This document shows, piece after piece, positions 25,131 through 37,276 of a stretch of DNA of 64,000 bases. The stretch is from Crocodylus rhombifer. Taxonomy: Eukaryota > Chordata > Crocodylia > Crocodylidae. Under the pieces are notes generated by a model. The model worked only from the letters and a program-made list of their open reading frames with translations. It did no database searches and was not told the DNA's origin. The position numbers were made by a program, and so were the translations under genes. The stretch lies in assembly GCA_038503035.1 (NCBI GenBank), contig JAVSML010000048.1:808541-872540 (forward strand), written 5' to 3'. Every line of letters starts with the position of its first letter. Positions within the stretch are counted from its first letter, which is position 1.

Positions 25131-26185
25131 ATGTGCCTGGTACATGAAAATGTGCCCTGTGCTGCAGATTTGCAGTTTGGGGGGCAAAATTTGCTTCCAG
25201 AAAATCCCAGTAGCATGAAAAAACCCCAAAACGCTGTGAAAAAAGCACCATGGTGCACACTACAGGAGTGTGCGCCTGCAGATATGGAGGCTTGGTCCTC
25301 CAGGGACACACGAGTCTCTCCCCTCCTTTAGCTCCACTCTGGCTCCTCCAGCATGTCAGGAGCTGGGAGAAGCGGAGGAAAAGCAGTTTGCTCAAAGCGG
25401 GGCATTTTGCCCCATACTGAAGCACACGTACAGACGTGTGCGTAGCAGCAAAAAGTAGCAGCACAAGTTTGTGTTGCTACTAGTTTTGCTGCTGTGAGTG
25501 CATGCCCTTGCATATGGGGACACACCCAATCCCAATAAATGTAGGACTTTGTTCTGGGGGAAGCTCAAACACATGAATTTCCCTTTTTAGTCTGTATTTA
25601 AGAGTGTAGTCTATCAGGAGAATGGTTTTTCTGTAAATATTCACTAGTTAAAAACTGCCAAGCCATCCCTTTTTTCTCCATCATAAACCAAGTATGTGGG
25701 TCTCTCTAATATAACGAAAGGGGCATTTATTAGGGAAAAACAATTTAAAATCAAGCGACTTCTAGATTACTTGGCGCTGAGCATAGTTGGATATTGGCTC
25801 CTGAGCCTCCCTGCCATGCACAAAAGTAGTCTATGTTTTTGCTTCTTCAGCAAGATCTTTATATATGCTACTCAAACAGAGCTAAGCCATAAGGCTTCAT
25901 ATTAAAGACATTCTACGCTGGATTTATACCAGTGTCACTGAGAGCAGAATTTAATTCATGGAGCTTTGTATGTAACTTTGGCATGATCCTTACAGTGACT
26001 AAAGGTGCTCTGTTGATGAAACTTTTGCTGTTCAATAGAAATAGATGAATATTTTCAAATAAGATTTAATTCAGGAATATGGGACTTTTTAATTTTTACT
26101 TGAAAGAAAAAGAATGCTATCTACTTAAAACTCAATATTATATATATTCTATCTAAATAGTCTTCATATATATGTTTTCATTCTC

Positions 26186-26210
26186 TAGATAGATAGATAG
26201 ATAGATAGAT
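26186..26210. repeat. (AGAT)n microsatellite
   Basis: Six AGAT/GATA units just outside the left arm of the long inverted repeat. Confidence 0.9.
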
Positions 26211-26231
26211 GTAGTAGCATATATATCATGT

Positions 26232-26397
26232 AGCACACAGTGAAAGCTGAGATTCTCATTTGGCAATCAAAGGAAATGAATCCTGACTATTGACAAAAAG
26301 AAAAAGTAATGCTGTGCATAGGCTGTTCAAGCTGAACTGAGTTAATAAAAAGTAATATACAGCACACAGTGAAATCTGAAGTTCTCATTTGGTAATT
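26232..26397. repeat. 37-bp direct repeat pair at the edge of the long inverted repeat
   Basis: The word agcacacagtgaaa followed by ctgag/ctgaagttctcatttgg and aat is present at 26232-26268 and again at 26361-26397 in direct orientation. The second copy also has an inverted counterpart at about 27014-27060 in the right arm; the first copy lies outside the symmetric region. This makes the left side one copy richer than the right. Confidence 0.85.
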
Positions 26398-27147
26398 GGA
26401 GGCAGGCACACAAAATGCTGGGCCCACGTACAAAATGAGAACCTATATGAATGAAGTGGTCAGTGGTAATAATATCAGATATTACAAACAACAGACATGG
26501 GTAGATAGATATCTTTTAAACGTGTGCATGTGTACATGCTACATATATTCATGTTTAAAAAGGCATACACACAAATCGTGTATCTATGTGTATGTATATA
26601 TGTGTGTATACATATGATCTGTGTATATATTTCATGTATATGTACACATGTACATACTATATATGCATGCTAAGAGGACGTACGTCATTCATATATATGT
26701 ATTTAGCATGTATGTGTATATAGAGTATCTACATGTATGTACACATGTATATATAGTATATATGCATATACACAGATCATATGTATACATACACACATAT
26801 ACGATTTGTGTGTATGCCTTTTTAACGTGTGTGTGTATATCTATAGATAGATGTGTATATGTAGATGTGTATAAACACACACACACACACATGCCCATTT
26901 AAAAGACATCTGTCTACCCATGTCTGTTGTTTGTAATATCTGAAATTATTACCACTGACCACTTCATTCAAACAGGTTCTCATTTTGTACGTGGGCCCAG
27001 CATTTTGCGTGGTTGCCTCGGATTACCAAATGAGAACCTCAGATTTCACTGTGTGCTGTATGTTACTTTTTATTAACCCAGTTCAGCTTGAACAGCCTAT
27101 GCACAGCATTACTTTTTCTTTTTGTCGATAGTCAAGTTTCATTTCCT
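26271..27147. repeat. long inverted repeat (foldback), about 880 bp
   Basis: The outer arms 26271-26530 and about 26889-27147 are inverted copies at roughly 90 percent by eye. They share in complement 'gacaaaaagaaaaagtaatg', 'ctgtgcataggctgttcaag', 'atgctgggcccacgtac' and 'attacaaacaacagacatgg'. The interior is TA/TG rich but also symmetric: 'aaaaaggcatacacacaaat' on the left (about 26559-26578) has its complement 'atttgtgtgtatgccttttt' at about 26803-26822. The symmetry converges on gacgtacgtc at 26677-26686. There is no protein-coding frame. No clear target duplication was identified. It could be a foldback/MITE element or a locally inverted duplication. Confidence 0.9.
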
Positions 27148-28992
27148 GGTTCCCACGCACTGTTGAATTTCAGATGCTGCATGGGGGAGACTTCATACAC
27201 AAACAAGGCTGGTTTCTCTCACCCCCTCCTCCTTTTTAGGAAAATGTCTAACGTTTTATTTTGTAAAGCACTTATAACAAACCCTAAATTTGTGGCCTAA
27301 ACAGCCTTTAACAGAGACCTTTTAAACTCTAAAAAGATGTCCCAAAACCCACAGAATCACAATATTAGTTTATTTAAACAGTATTGCATTTAGGCCTATT
27401 AATTTCTTCTGTTTCTTAATTTCCCCCCCCCCACCCATTTTCTCTCTTTTGTCCATAAGGAATTGATTACATCCTATATATATGGTATCATATTAAGTTG
27501 AAAATGTATCCTCAATTACGCTGGGCACTAGCAGTAGTCCTTCTGGTGTTTTATTTTTTGGCTGTCTTAAATTAGTTGCATATATGTATTATTAGAATCT
27601 GTGGTATGGTATTTATGGCTGTTAGATGATTGATCATTCTGCCTGCAGAATAAGGAATGTGCTATTCAAATATGCCATAAAGCCTCTGTTTCAGAGGATA
27701 TTAAAATCACATGCTGAGTAGGAAATTTCTGCAACCTGAAGGATAGATTTACCATATGCTATAATTAAATATTTACCATACCAACTATTAACAAACATTA
27801 TATATTAAGGGAGAGACCATGGAAGCTTACCAATCAATGAAGTTTATGAATGACAAGCATTTTTTCTTGATATATTTTGTTGGGCACAAGTCTTCATGAG
27901 AGTCTTTCTGCATATGTTATCCTAAGGTGTTGATTTGTTAAAAAGGTTGCCATTGCTTTGCAATTAATGTCTTATTTCTGGATGAATGTAAATGCTGTAA
28001 AATGTGTGTTGACGGCTGTAGCGTCACATTAACAAAATTAGAAGCTCTTGTATTTTGTGTTGAAAGATGGGTGTTTTCAGTTAGAACCACTGGTGTAGTA
28101 AGACATATGTGGGTGTAGCTACCGCTGCATTATGCCACCCTCCTGATGTCACATAGCAGCCCATGATATTGCCTCCTATAATCCTCATCTTCCTGTTTGT
28201 GAGGTATTGGATTTGTAAGAGTTCTGGCTTGAAATCCATGCAACGTTTTATTTAGAGCACTCCCCTCTGCAGCCACACGTATACACGCTCACACACCCGT
28301 TCCTGTGGGTAATGGCATATTGTGTTTAGGTGGAGATGCCCCTTAGAAACACAAGGGGAGAGAAAACAAGGAAGGTCGTGGACTGACTTTTCTCTTGCTC
28401 TCTGCTGTTGTTGCAGAGATCTTAACTTCCCGTTCCACAACATCCTGAACAAGGGAAGCACCCAGAGCAGGGTTGGGAAATCGGTCCTTTCCCATGGAAA
28501 ACCAGTGAGAGAAGGAAGTTGAGGAAGGGGGGAAAAAAGCACCACTGAAGGTGAAGCTTGACTTTACCTGTGCTCCCTTCAGGGCAGGTCCAGGTTTGGC
28601 GGCTCTGATGCCATTGCTTTCCCGTGCCATGCTGGAGCTGCAAAGCCCTCCACTGGAACAGTGTTGCGATACCAGGCCGCCTTCTCTCTCGAGCCTCCCT
28701 GCAGGAGCTGCCCTTAGCAAAGCAGGATTAACCTGCCTTCAGTTCCATGGTGGCATCACTGTTAGGACCTGGTGTGAGCCCCGTCCATCCACATGCTGCC
28801 ATTGATCTGCTTAATCCCAAGTTGCCCATTCCCATCCGGCGAGGAAAGCTCCTCTTCTAGCAGCTTGGACCCAGGGACACTGAGTTCCTGTGCCCAGGCC
28901 GCTGAGCTGTCCACATTGCAATGTGCTGCTACGGTGCGGGGAATACGACTGACTGACTTGTTCTTGTTATCTTGCTTGTTCACTCACCACAG

Positions 28993-29019
28993 GGGCAGTC
29001 TGGACGAGACGGTTATCCG
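28993..29019 (+). CDS. COL23A1: COL23A1 exon, 27 nt (GQSGRDGYP)
   Basis: Acceptor accacag, donor gtaatg. Nine codons, starting and ending between codons: Gly-Gln-Ser-Gly-Arg-Asp-Gly-Tyr-Pro. This is identical to the corresponding stretch of mammalian COL23A1 as I recall it and is the most discriminating exon, since COL25A1 has GQPGPQGPP here. Tyrosine in a Y or X position is uncommon in triple helices and is retained. The donor has A at +3, A at +4 and T at +5, weaker than the other five donors except the fifth exon's. Confidence 0.93.
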
Positions 29020-29353
29020 GTAATGCTGCCAGTCTTTTTTTTTTTTTTAAATTCTCTTCTAATCTACACCTTGCGTTTCACTCTGCCTTTTCTGTCAAAC
29101 ACTGCTCTTTGCCTCTCTTATTTTTCTTTCCTTCCACATCAGCAATGACAGCATGTAAGAGATTTAATCTTAGAACTTTAGAGCAGGTTGTATATTTACA
29201 TCACTGGTGATGGGCTAAATCCTCACCTATGGTTTTAGGTAAGCCTTAGTCAGACATTGACCTTTCCCAGAGGTTTCTGGACAACACTCTGAAATTCACC
29301 TCAAGTTCATTCACAACTAGGAAAGGGCCTCTCTGCATCTATGCACATGGTCC

Positions 29354-29695
29354 CTGGGCACCTATACACATGCTCCGGGGGTGCAGTGGGTGCTTTAATT
29401 AAAGCAGCTCTGAGACCCACTCTAATTAAAGTGCCGGGAGCATCTTGTGTCTAAGTGTCCCCGCGTTTCAAAATAGTGGCAGGGGCACTTTATCTAAAGC
29501 TTGCTCAACGAACTTTAGCTAAAGTGCCCCCACTGCCATTCTGAAGTGCGGGGATGCTGATACACAAGATGCAGGAGGCTGGTGCAGCACAGGACATACC
29601 ACACTCCAGCAGACTCGATTAATCGAGTCTGCTCTGCCGCGCTGGAATTGCAGTGCCTCCAAGCAGCCTCCGCACTTGTATATAGGCACCCAGTG
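29354..29695. mobile_element. MITE-like foldback element, about 340 bp
   Basis: Left outer sequence ctgggcacctatacacatg has a diverged inverted counterpart on the right (gtatataggcacccag). Inside it, arms 29441-29502 and 29511-29571 are inverted copies of each other (catcttgtgt...ccccgc...ggggcacttta against its complement) with an 8-base loop. Small palindromes tttaattaaa and cgattaatcg lie in the flanks. No target duplication was established, so the ends are approximate. Confidence 0.65.
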
Positions 29696-32600
29696 TGACT
29701 GGGACTTGCTGCAAAGCTATTTGGCTTCAAGATGTAGGTCAGCACTTGTAACTCTAGCGCCTTTTGTTGTGAGCTCATTGCCAAGCAGTGTTGGGCTAGG
29801 TCAGTATTTGGAGAGCAGGACCGCTTGGGGAAAGCCTAGGTGCTGGGATGAGGATGTAAGGGGTGCTGCACTGTCAGAGAAGTGCTTTTTTTCCAGTGCG
29901 ACTTAAACGGTCAGAACCCTGGCTTGTGGCCATTGCTGCAGGAGGAGAGGCATGACCTTCATTCTGGCCAAATCCTGAATGGTGGCCTTGCATCTGCCTT
30001 TCTGACCTATGCAATCGTATTAATTTCGGCAGCCAAGGACTCAAACCTCAGCGATCAGCCTGTGGGCCCAGTCACTTCATGAAGCCCACAATGCAAGTCC
30101 ATTACTACAGTGCCCTGCTGCAGCAGCTGCAGGATAGGTTTTAGTCCAGGAAAGCATTTAGGTTTCCTCTTCCTGTAGCGGATGCCTTTAAAAAAATAAA
30201 ATAAAAAGTGTTGGGAAAATGCATTCTCCCTTCTGCTCCTTCTTGTGCACTGGCTCGATTCTACTTGGTCTCCTGCAAGCTGCAGCGAAGTCTATTGTGT
30301 GATGGATGGATGGCTCAAGTGAAAGTGATTAAGAGGGAAATTAAAAGCTTTTCCACTTTTCATTTCCCCCGAACTTGTTTTAGCTTCCCCTGGGAGGAGA
30401 TCAGAGATTCCCCAGGGACGCCGGCCTCCCAGATTGGGAAGTGCAGCCGTGTGCTGATTTTGTAGAACAAGCCTTTTATGCCATTACCTTGATAAGTGGA
30501 AAGTATGTAGCTGCCTCACCAATTGGTTTTAATAAATTAAACTCAATATAAAACCCATCTGAAAGGAACGGTTGGGGGCCTGTGAGTTCCTTTGTAATAA
30601 TTTATAGCAAATAAGACTGCTGACTCTACGGGGAAATTACAGCTACTGTGCATGCAACCCATACCCACTCAGCACGGCCTTCTGTCTCCTCCTAGTGGGG
30701 TCAGTGGCATCCTAGAGGTTGAGAAGCAAGGTGTGATTGGGGGTTGCTGGCCTGACCACTTATTCAGGCAGTAGAGGCTGATGCTTTAAAATGCAGAGCC
30801 CCCACACTCACCTCTGGCAGGCCAGTGGCCTCAAAACATTCAGCGTCTGCCTCATGCAGTATTTTCCAGGCTCGGTACGGAGAATGGAGATAGTGGCTGG
30901 CTTCTGTTTGGGCTGTTAAATGGAGACTGGTGTGTGTGCCATCCCACCGGCTTCCATCATGAGTGATTGATATCGCAGTGATTTAGCTTGTCAGAGTTGT
31001 ACCTAAAAGGCAGGACTTCTCCCTTTTGATTCGTTCTGCCTCTACAGCTCAGATCATCTGCTGCAGATGCTCTGTCTGGGTCTGTCCCTGCCCCCATACC
31101 AGGCCTCCAGCTTTTCCTGAGGATTTAGCGCAGTGGTTCTTAGTGAGGGTGCAGTGGGCTGCCTTGAGATCCTTTCAAGGATGCCAACAATGCCAGGTGC
31201 CAAGCCTGAGTCACATAATAAAACCCAGAGATTTAAAGTAGGAATCCCTGGTGTTAAAAAGGCTTCTGACCTGTCGTGGCCTTCCCAAGTTCTTTGCAAG
31301 AGAAGAATTCATCTATTATGTTTTCTGTCATCAGAAAATGAGTGAAAACTAAGCTGGCACTTTCCAAAGGCGGCGATCTGTTGGGCAAGGGGCATCTCAA
31401 GAACCACAGAGTTGGTAGGTTGACTGCTGGTTCCCACCACTCCTTTGTATAGGATGGTTTCTCAGGGCTGCATGAACTCAATGTTTGCAGCATCTGAGCC
31501 CATCCTGGCTTTTCCAGTGGCAACTGGGTCCTAGTTGTATCCTGAAGATGGCAGGAGCTTGGGACCTACTTTGTGCATCTTCAGGGCAAAGGTGACTTGG
31601 ATCCACCCAGAAAGACTGACTGTCACCCCATCCCACCTGCCTTGTAGCGTAGAACCGATGGCTTAGTTTTCCTTCCCAACCTGGGTCCCCCAAGCAAGAG
31701 ACTTTTGCAACAACTGGGGAGAACTGGTGACTCCAGAACAAAGGTCCATATTAAGCGGGGCAGACGCTTGCAGTGGAGGTGGCACCCAACTGGAAGCCAG
31801 CTGAACAACGGAAGTGGCAGGAATGCAGAACTGGCTTATCAGAAGCTGAAATTTGTCATTTATTCCAGATGAGGCAGAAAGGTTGGGCCATCTGGTACCC
31901 TTGTCTGCTCCAGAACAGTGTGACTGAGCACACAAGTTAGTGCTGCCCGTGGGAAATGCTCTCTGTTCTTGTCCTCCGAGCCCATACTTAGCCAGGCCCA
32001 GCGCTGTTTCAGTGACGGACTCCTGGAACCCAGAAATGCCGATAGGAAAGAATTACTTTCGTGATGACGGGCCTGCCCTGAGTAAGAGTCGCCGCTCACA
32101 GTTCCTACTTGGTCCCCAGTCACTTCAGCTCTCTGGGGCCTGACGGCCAAAGGGAAGCAATCAAGATCCACCTTCTCCTCTCCTTTTGCCTGCAGCCGGG
32201 AGGAAGGGCTTCCAGCAGCACCCTGAAAGCTGCTCTTTGCCTGTCAGGCAGGACTTGCCAGCAAGGCTGGCCGGATCTGCAAACCCAAACCCACAGTAGC
32301 ACTGCCTCTCAACAGGAAGGCAAAGAGAATTCCTTCCCTGCAGTGGACAGTGGTTTTTGCAGCGACAAGGAGTCAAATAGAAACAAAGCAGTCATGGCCG
32401 TCCCGTGGGGTGAATGCCCAGCGCAGCATTCTGCATCCTGCTGCCTTGTGAAGCTTCCCTAAGTATTGTAGAGACTTGAGTTTGGGGTGATCAAAAATAA
32501 CTTCAGGGCAGGCGTTCGTTGGGGAGAGGGGTTGTGCTGCCTGTCCCACCTTGGCTGACACTGTTGCTCGCCCACACGTTACGTAAACAAGAGGTTAGTT

Positions 32601-32814
32601 AGGCCACTGCTTTCCTTTCGGACCTCTCATTGTCCCATGCTGTGCCTGGTGACATGAATTCACATGCTGTCTCTGGAGTAGATTAGCACTGTGTCAGGAT
32701 GCCCCGAAACGAATTGATTGTATACAGATGGAAAACACTCGGTGATGAGGTCAGTTCAGCTGCTTGCCCTCAAGTAAAGTGCAGGACTGTAGACTGCAGC
32801 CCACGATAGTGTGT

Positions 32815-32831
32815 TTGTGTGTGTGTGTGTT
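32815..32831. repeat. (TG)n microsatellite, short
   Basis: About eight TG dinucleotides. Confidence 0.85.
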
Positions 32832-33423
32832 TACCCTGCCTGAGGATCTGCTGGGAAGATAACCAACAAAAATGCCCCGGTATTCTTGTTGCGATAGAAG
32901 GAAATGTTGGGTTTGTGTCTGTCACGTGAGTTCAGAAGGAGGGCGAGTATCTGCCCTTTGCTGTGTATGCCAAGCCTGGCTTTCTGCCACATGCTAGACC
33001 CTACGTTTACAGTTCCAGCTGTGCAGTTGGTAGGGCTGCATGGCTGCAATGAGCACTGCTTGATTTAATACCGTGAGCAGGTATGGGGATGTTCTTGCTG
33101 TTGCCCTCTGCATTTCAGACCGTGGTGCATGGTGGTTTTGGTGGAGTTGGCTTGACTTCAAGTTTGGGGTCTAAAAAAAAATTCCATTTGTCCAAACATC
33201 TCTAGCAAATGTAAGTTTGGTTACATGAGGATATTACAATACAAACATCAAAACATTCTTTATTTGGTGTAATTAGTGCATGTGAAAGCCCTCATGACCT
33301 GGTGTTTATAATTTTAATTTTGAGTCGCTCAAATATTTTTGAGCAACAGAATTAAAAAAAGTCATGTAGAATGCAAGAGGGAGGAGACCAATTAGTGCTC
33401 TAAAGAAGTGTAATGGGATGCAA

Positions 33424-33612
33424 ATACACGTGCGCTTTAATGCACGATAGCTTATTTTAATGTGCATTAAAGCATCACAAAAACACCAGGCGCTTTCACT
33501 AATGCACATTAAAATAGGCTAACACACCGTTTTGTGGTACCTCACAATAGAGGCACTAAATTTAATGTGCACTAGCAAAAGTGCATTAGTGCACACGTAG
33601 ACGTGCCCATGG
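33424..33612. mobile_element. small MITE-like element with nested inverted repeats
   Basis: The segment contains four related words based on TTTAATGCAC / TTAATGTGCATTA in alternating orientation. The clearest pair is tattttaatgtgcattaaagc on the left and, in complement, gctttcactaatgcacattaaaata on the right, with about 25 bases between. Outer words acacgtgcgctttaatgcac and, inverted, gtgcattagtgcacacgtaga suggest terminal repeats. It has no coding capacity. Confidence 0.6.
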
Positions 33613-36607
33613 ACTTCTAAAAGAGAGAGAACTCAATAAAGAAACTTTGTGTTTTAATATAAATATTTCAGGAGGTTTCTTTGGACCTTAATTTTGTATT
33701 CTCTAGAAGAGGTGTAGTTCTTTTATGAAATGCTTACAGATTATTTAAGAAGTCATAGAGAAGGGCTTATTTTTCCACTTAACTCACTCCTATTGTCCCT
33801 GTTTGTCCCTAACATGACAGAGATGGCCTTAAGGTTCATTGCTCTATTTCTATTTTAGTGTCATTCATTTGAGCCAGTTCTCAGTTCATGCTTAACATAG
33901 ATCACAAGAACTGCGGTTTTTTTCCACCCCCAGGATTTTGTGCAATACAAGAATTTGGATTTGCAGTTTTTTTGGCACTTGCCTCGTTCTGTTATCCTCA
34001 TTCCTACTATTTTGTTTGTATTGTATTTTTTCCTTCCCTGTAAAATATCATGTATCAAAGGAAATCAGGACTCTGTTTTATAAATTCTGGCTATGCTTAA
34101 AAGCAACCTAACTATGCAATTTGCTGAATCAACCATGTACATATGTTCTCAAAAAGAATTTGGCCTTTTTAGCTGGGAATTTTTGGGGACTTTTAAATTG
34201 AATCAGTGGGATACTAACTGCCTCCAGTGTGTATACATGAGACGCATATACCAGTATTAACATATTACTGTGCCCTGAAATAAGTTATACCAGTATCCAA
34301 AGCAAACAGATGATAAACTCTCCTGAGATCACTGCCTGCAGTAGGAATTATTGCAGTCCCTCACCACAGACTGGAGGCAGTTTCTTTGCATTGAACAAAG
34401 GGGTCCCAAGAGGAAATCGGCTAACACCGGGGACATACAGCCTAAACACTGGTATAATTTAGAGATGAATGTATAGTTATTTGAGGGGTAACATTACTCT
34501 GGAATAGGGCAACTTAAAACAGTCAGAGGGCTGTAGTTCGTGCATCTGTTCCACATTTACACCGGTAGATATGAAAACGTCATGTGTCTACACCATCTGT
34601 GCCCCAACGGTGGCACTCGCATTGCCAGCTTTCTAACAGCCTCACATAAGCAATTAAGAAAATTCTTCCTCGTGTGTGTGATTGCACTGGGAGTTTCTTG
34701 CATCGTCAGGCAGGAGAACAGGCCCCAGGACTTCATGCTTCAGCAGCTCGTGCAAGAACTGTCTGGAAAGAGATGGCGAATCCACTCCCTTCCCCACGTT
34801 CTCCCTGCGTCCTAGTTCAGTCTCCACATCCTGCAGTGCACAGCGCTGTAGCCTGCCACCTATGTGTGATCATACTATCTCACGCTTCATTCCTTTTGCC
34901 CACTGTGCGTGCTCTCAAGATCTTTTCTCATTATCTTCGCTCAATATGTTTAAGGCTGCAAAGTATCCTGAGATGAGGACATATGCAATACAACGGGGAT
35001 TAGATTTAGGCACATGCATGGAGCTAATGAGAGGTGCTCTCTTTGTAGAATCGAGTCTGAGTAAGGTGGGTTGAAGAAGTATAATGTATTAATTTTAATG
35101 CTAAGACAACAAGAAGAAACATGATTTTACTCCTGTAATTGTGTGGATCAACACTCAAAGGATCCTCAAAACTTCTGAGGCAGGAATCCACGATCGCTTA
35201 CAGGACCTTCTAAATGCCAGTTTCAGATGGCAAGACAGCTGCGTTGTTAGCCCCTCAGAAGAGAGACTTTGGCTCAAAATTGGACAGGAGTAAATGTTGT
35301 AAAATGCTTAGAAGAGAAAACACTGCAAATGCCCCTTCCTTTTGTAGCTCTTTCTATGGAAACGATTTTCTTGCATGAATTAAAATCATTCCCCTGTGCC
35401 GCTTGCCAAACTGATAGACAGGTGTTGTCTCTCAAAATGGCAAGGGGTAGGAAAATATCTGTCTTTGTGCCTTATGTCGCTGGCTCCTCCGAGATGCATT
35501 CCCTTCATTGTGGAGAACTTAGACTCAGTCCATTGGTCTGATTGGATTTTAATTACACTGACAGGGATTAGAAGGTCAGTGACCTCCTTGAGACACTATG
35601 GCTTCTCTCTAGTACCCGAAGAAGTGAAACAGTTTGAGTGTTTTCTCCCTTATGTGCTCCCTGTACCTCTCTCCCCTTTGTTTATACTCTAATGTCTGCG
35701 ACTATGAGATTAGATCTGGGCTGGGCCCGCATCAGGTTTTGCCAAGGAAAACTCCTCCTCCAGTCATACAAAACCTGCGACTTGCCAGTCCACCATCTGT
35801 CCCTGCCTGAGCCAGGGCTGAAACTGTGTTGGTAGCAAGCTCGTTGAACTCGTACAGCTTTGGGCCCTTATTCAGGAGAGTCAGCGGGATCAGAGCAGCA
35901 CGTTGAGGAAAGCAGGTATGTAGATCTTCATTTATGTTTTCAGTGCTTAGAGCTGTGCTTGCAGAATTAGACGAGAAGGAGGGTCCAGTGATTGCAGCAC
36001 TAGCCTGAGACTTGGAAAGACTTGGTTGTCTGCTACAAGCTTCTTGTATGGCCGTGGTCAAGTGGCTAAATCCATTTGTACCTTGGTTCCTCGTCTTTTC
36101 GTTGGAGTAAGAGGGGGTAACTTCCTATCCAAAACACCCCTGTGTTAAGGATCGCAGTGCATTCACGTTGCTTAGGGATAATGGAGGTCATATAAGTACC
36201 TAGAACATATAGACCAGGCCTTTAGTTGTGTTCAAAACTCTTTCCTGCGCACGTAGTAATTCAAGTTGCTATTAACAATTCAAAGACTGTCCCTAAATTT
36301 CCGCTGGTTTCAGTGTCAGTGTTGTGTGTACAGAAAATGCAGAATCAGCCTGCCGTAGTTACAGTCCTGAGAGTTAAGTCTCGAGCCTGGGGCTGAAACT
36401 TGGTATAAAACCGATTTCAATCTAGAAGCGGTTTGAAAATGATGGAGTTAGATTTGCTGTATAGGAATAATCAAGTGTAAAAGAGCAGAGGTAGGAGAGT
36501 TGCCCACTCCTCCTTGTGCTGTGCAGCTAAAACACTTGCCGTGGTTCCAGGAAACCATGTCTTTAAGTGAATTGTGAGCAGGACTGACTAGGCTCTGCAA
36601 AGTTATC

Positions 36608-36624
36608 TTTTTTTTTTTTTTTTT
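36608..36624. repeat. poly-T run
   Basis: About 17 T residues, low complexity, no associated element recognised. Confidence 0.85.
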
Positions 36625-37218
36625 ACAAATATGTTTAATGGAGAAATGGCTGTGCACCATGTTCCAATAGGCTTTCCTGTGGACGAATCCACTGAATGGA
36701 TGGAAGTGCTAAGATATACTGGCTGATGTGACTGAGGGTGTTAACGTTTTATTATACCAGGCTAGATTTTATCATAGTACCAGACAGACAACTGGCCTGT
36801 ATTTAGGGTCAATATGGACATCAGTTAGCTTAAGCCTAAGCAGCAGAAGCCTTTCTGAGTGCAGATGGAGTACTTGCATGTTTAACTTGAACCAGATGCT
36901 CATGTGCTTTGCTGAATCAGAGGCTGTATCTCTTGGGAGTGAATTTGGCCACAAAGCGTGTGTGCTGCAAGCACTGGGCTGCCAGAATTGAAGGCAGAGT
37001 CGCTTAGTTGAGCTCTAGTTAATAGTTTTGCATTTCAGCAGCAGTTGAGAGGGGCACCAGCACAGCTTTGCTGCTGAAGTCTGTGGCCCTCAGGGACAGG
37101 ACTAGTGGCATCTAGTCCATGTTAAAGGCCATTGCCACATTGCTTCTCCCAGAGATAAGAATGCAGGAGCAGGTGGAGCAAGAAAGGATGCATTTGCATC
37201 GAAGGCACTGTGTTTTGA

Positions 37219-37276
37219 AAAACAGAGCTGCAGGGGACTTCAAGAGGTCTTCTAGTCCGACCCTCCACTCCAGGCA
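37219..37276 (-). mobile_element. CR1 LINE tail fragment
   Basis: The words 'acagagctgcaggggacttc' and 'aagaggtcttctagtccgac' match the antisense CR1 3' end (GAGCTGGAAGGGACCTCAAGAGGTCATCTAGTCCAACC type). Only about 55 bp remain, and the terminal octamer is lost. Confidence 0.7.

Larger units (their letters stand above)
23667..28992 (+). other. COL23A1: intron, 5.33 kb
   Basis: Starts gtaagt and ends ctcactcaccacag. It contains a 21-bp tandem repeat (25072-25130), a GATA-type microsatellite (26186-26210) and the ~880-bp long inverted repeat at 26271-27147. The 204-codon minus-strand frame at 24850-25464 covers the tandem repeat and is not a known protein. From 27150 to 28992 I see only ordinary intron. 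Confidence 0.85.

Noticed and set aside
24850..25464. 204-codon open frame on the - strand with three GFVVPQR heptads
   Set aside because: The heptads are simply the translation of the 21-bp tandem repeat; there is no recognisable protein elsewhere in it.
31136..31230. Possible hAT end ('cagtggttcttagtgagggtgc')
   Set aside because: The resemblance to the usual CAGTGGTTCTCAAC terminus stops after about 11 bases, and no right end or target duplication was found.
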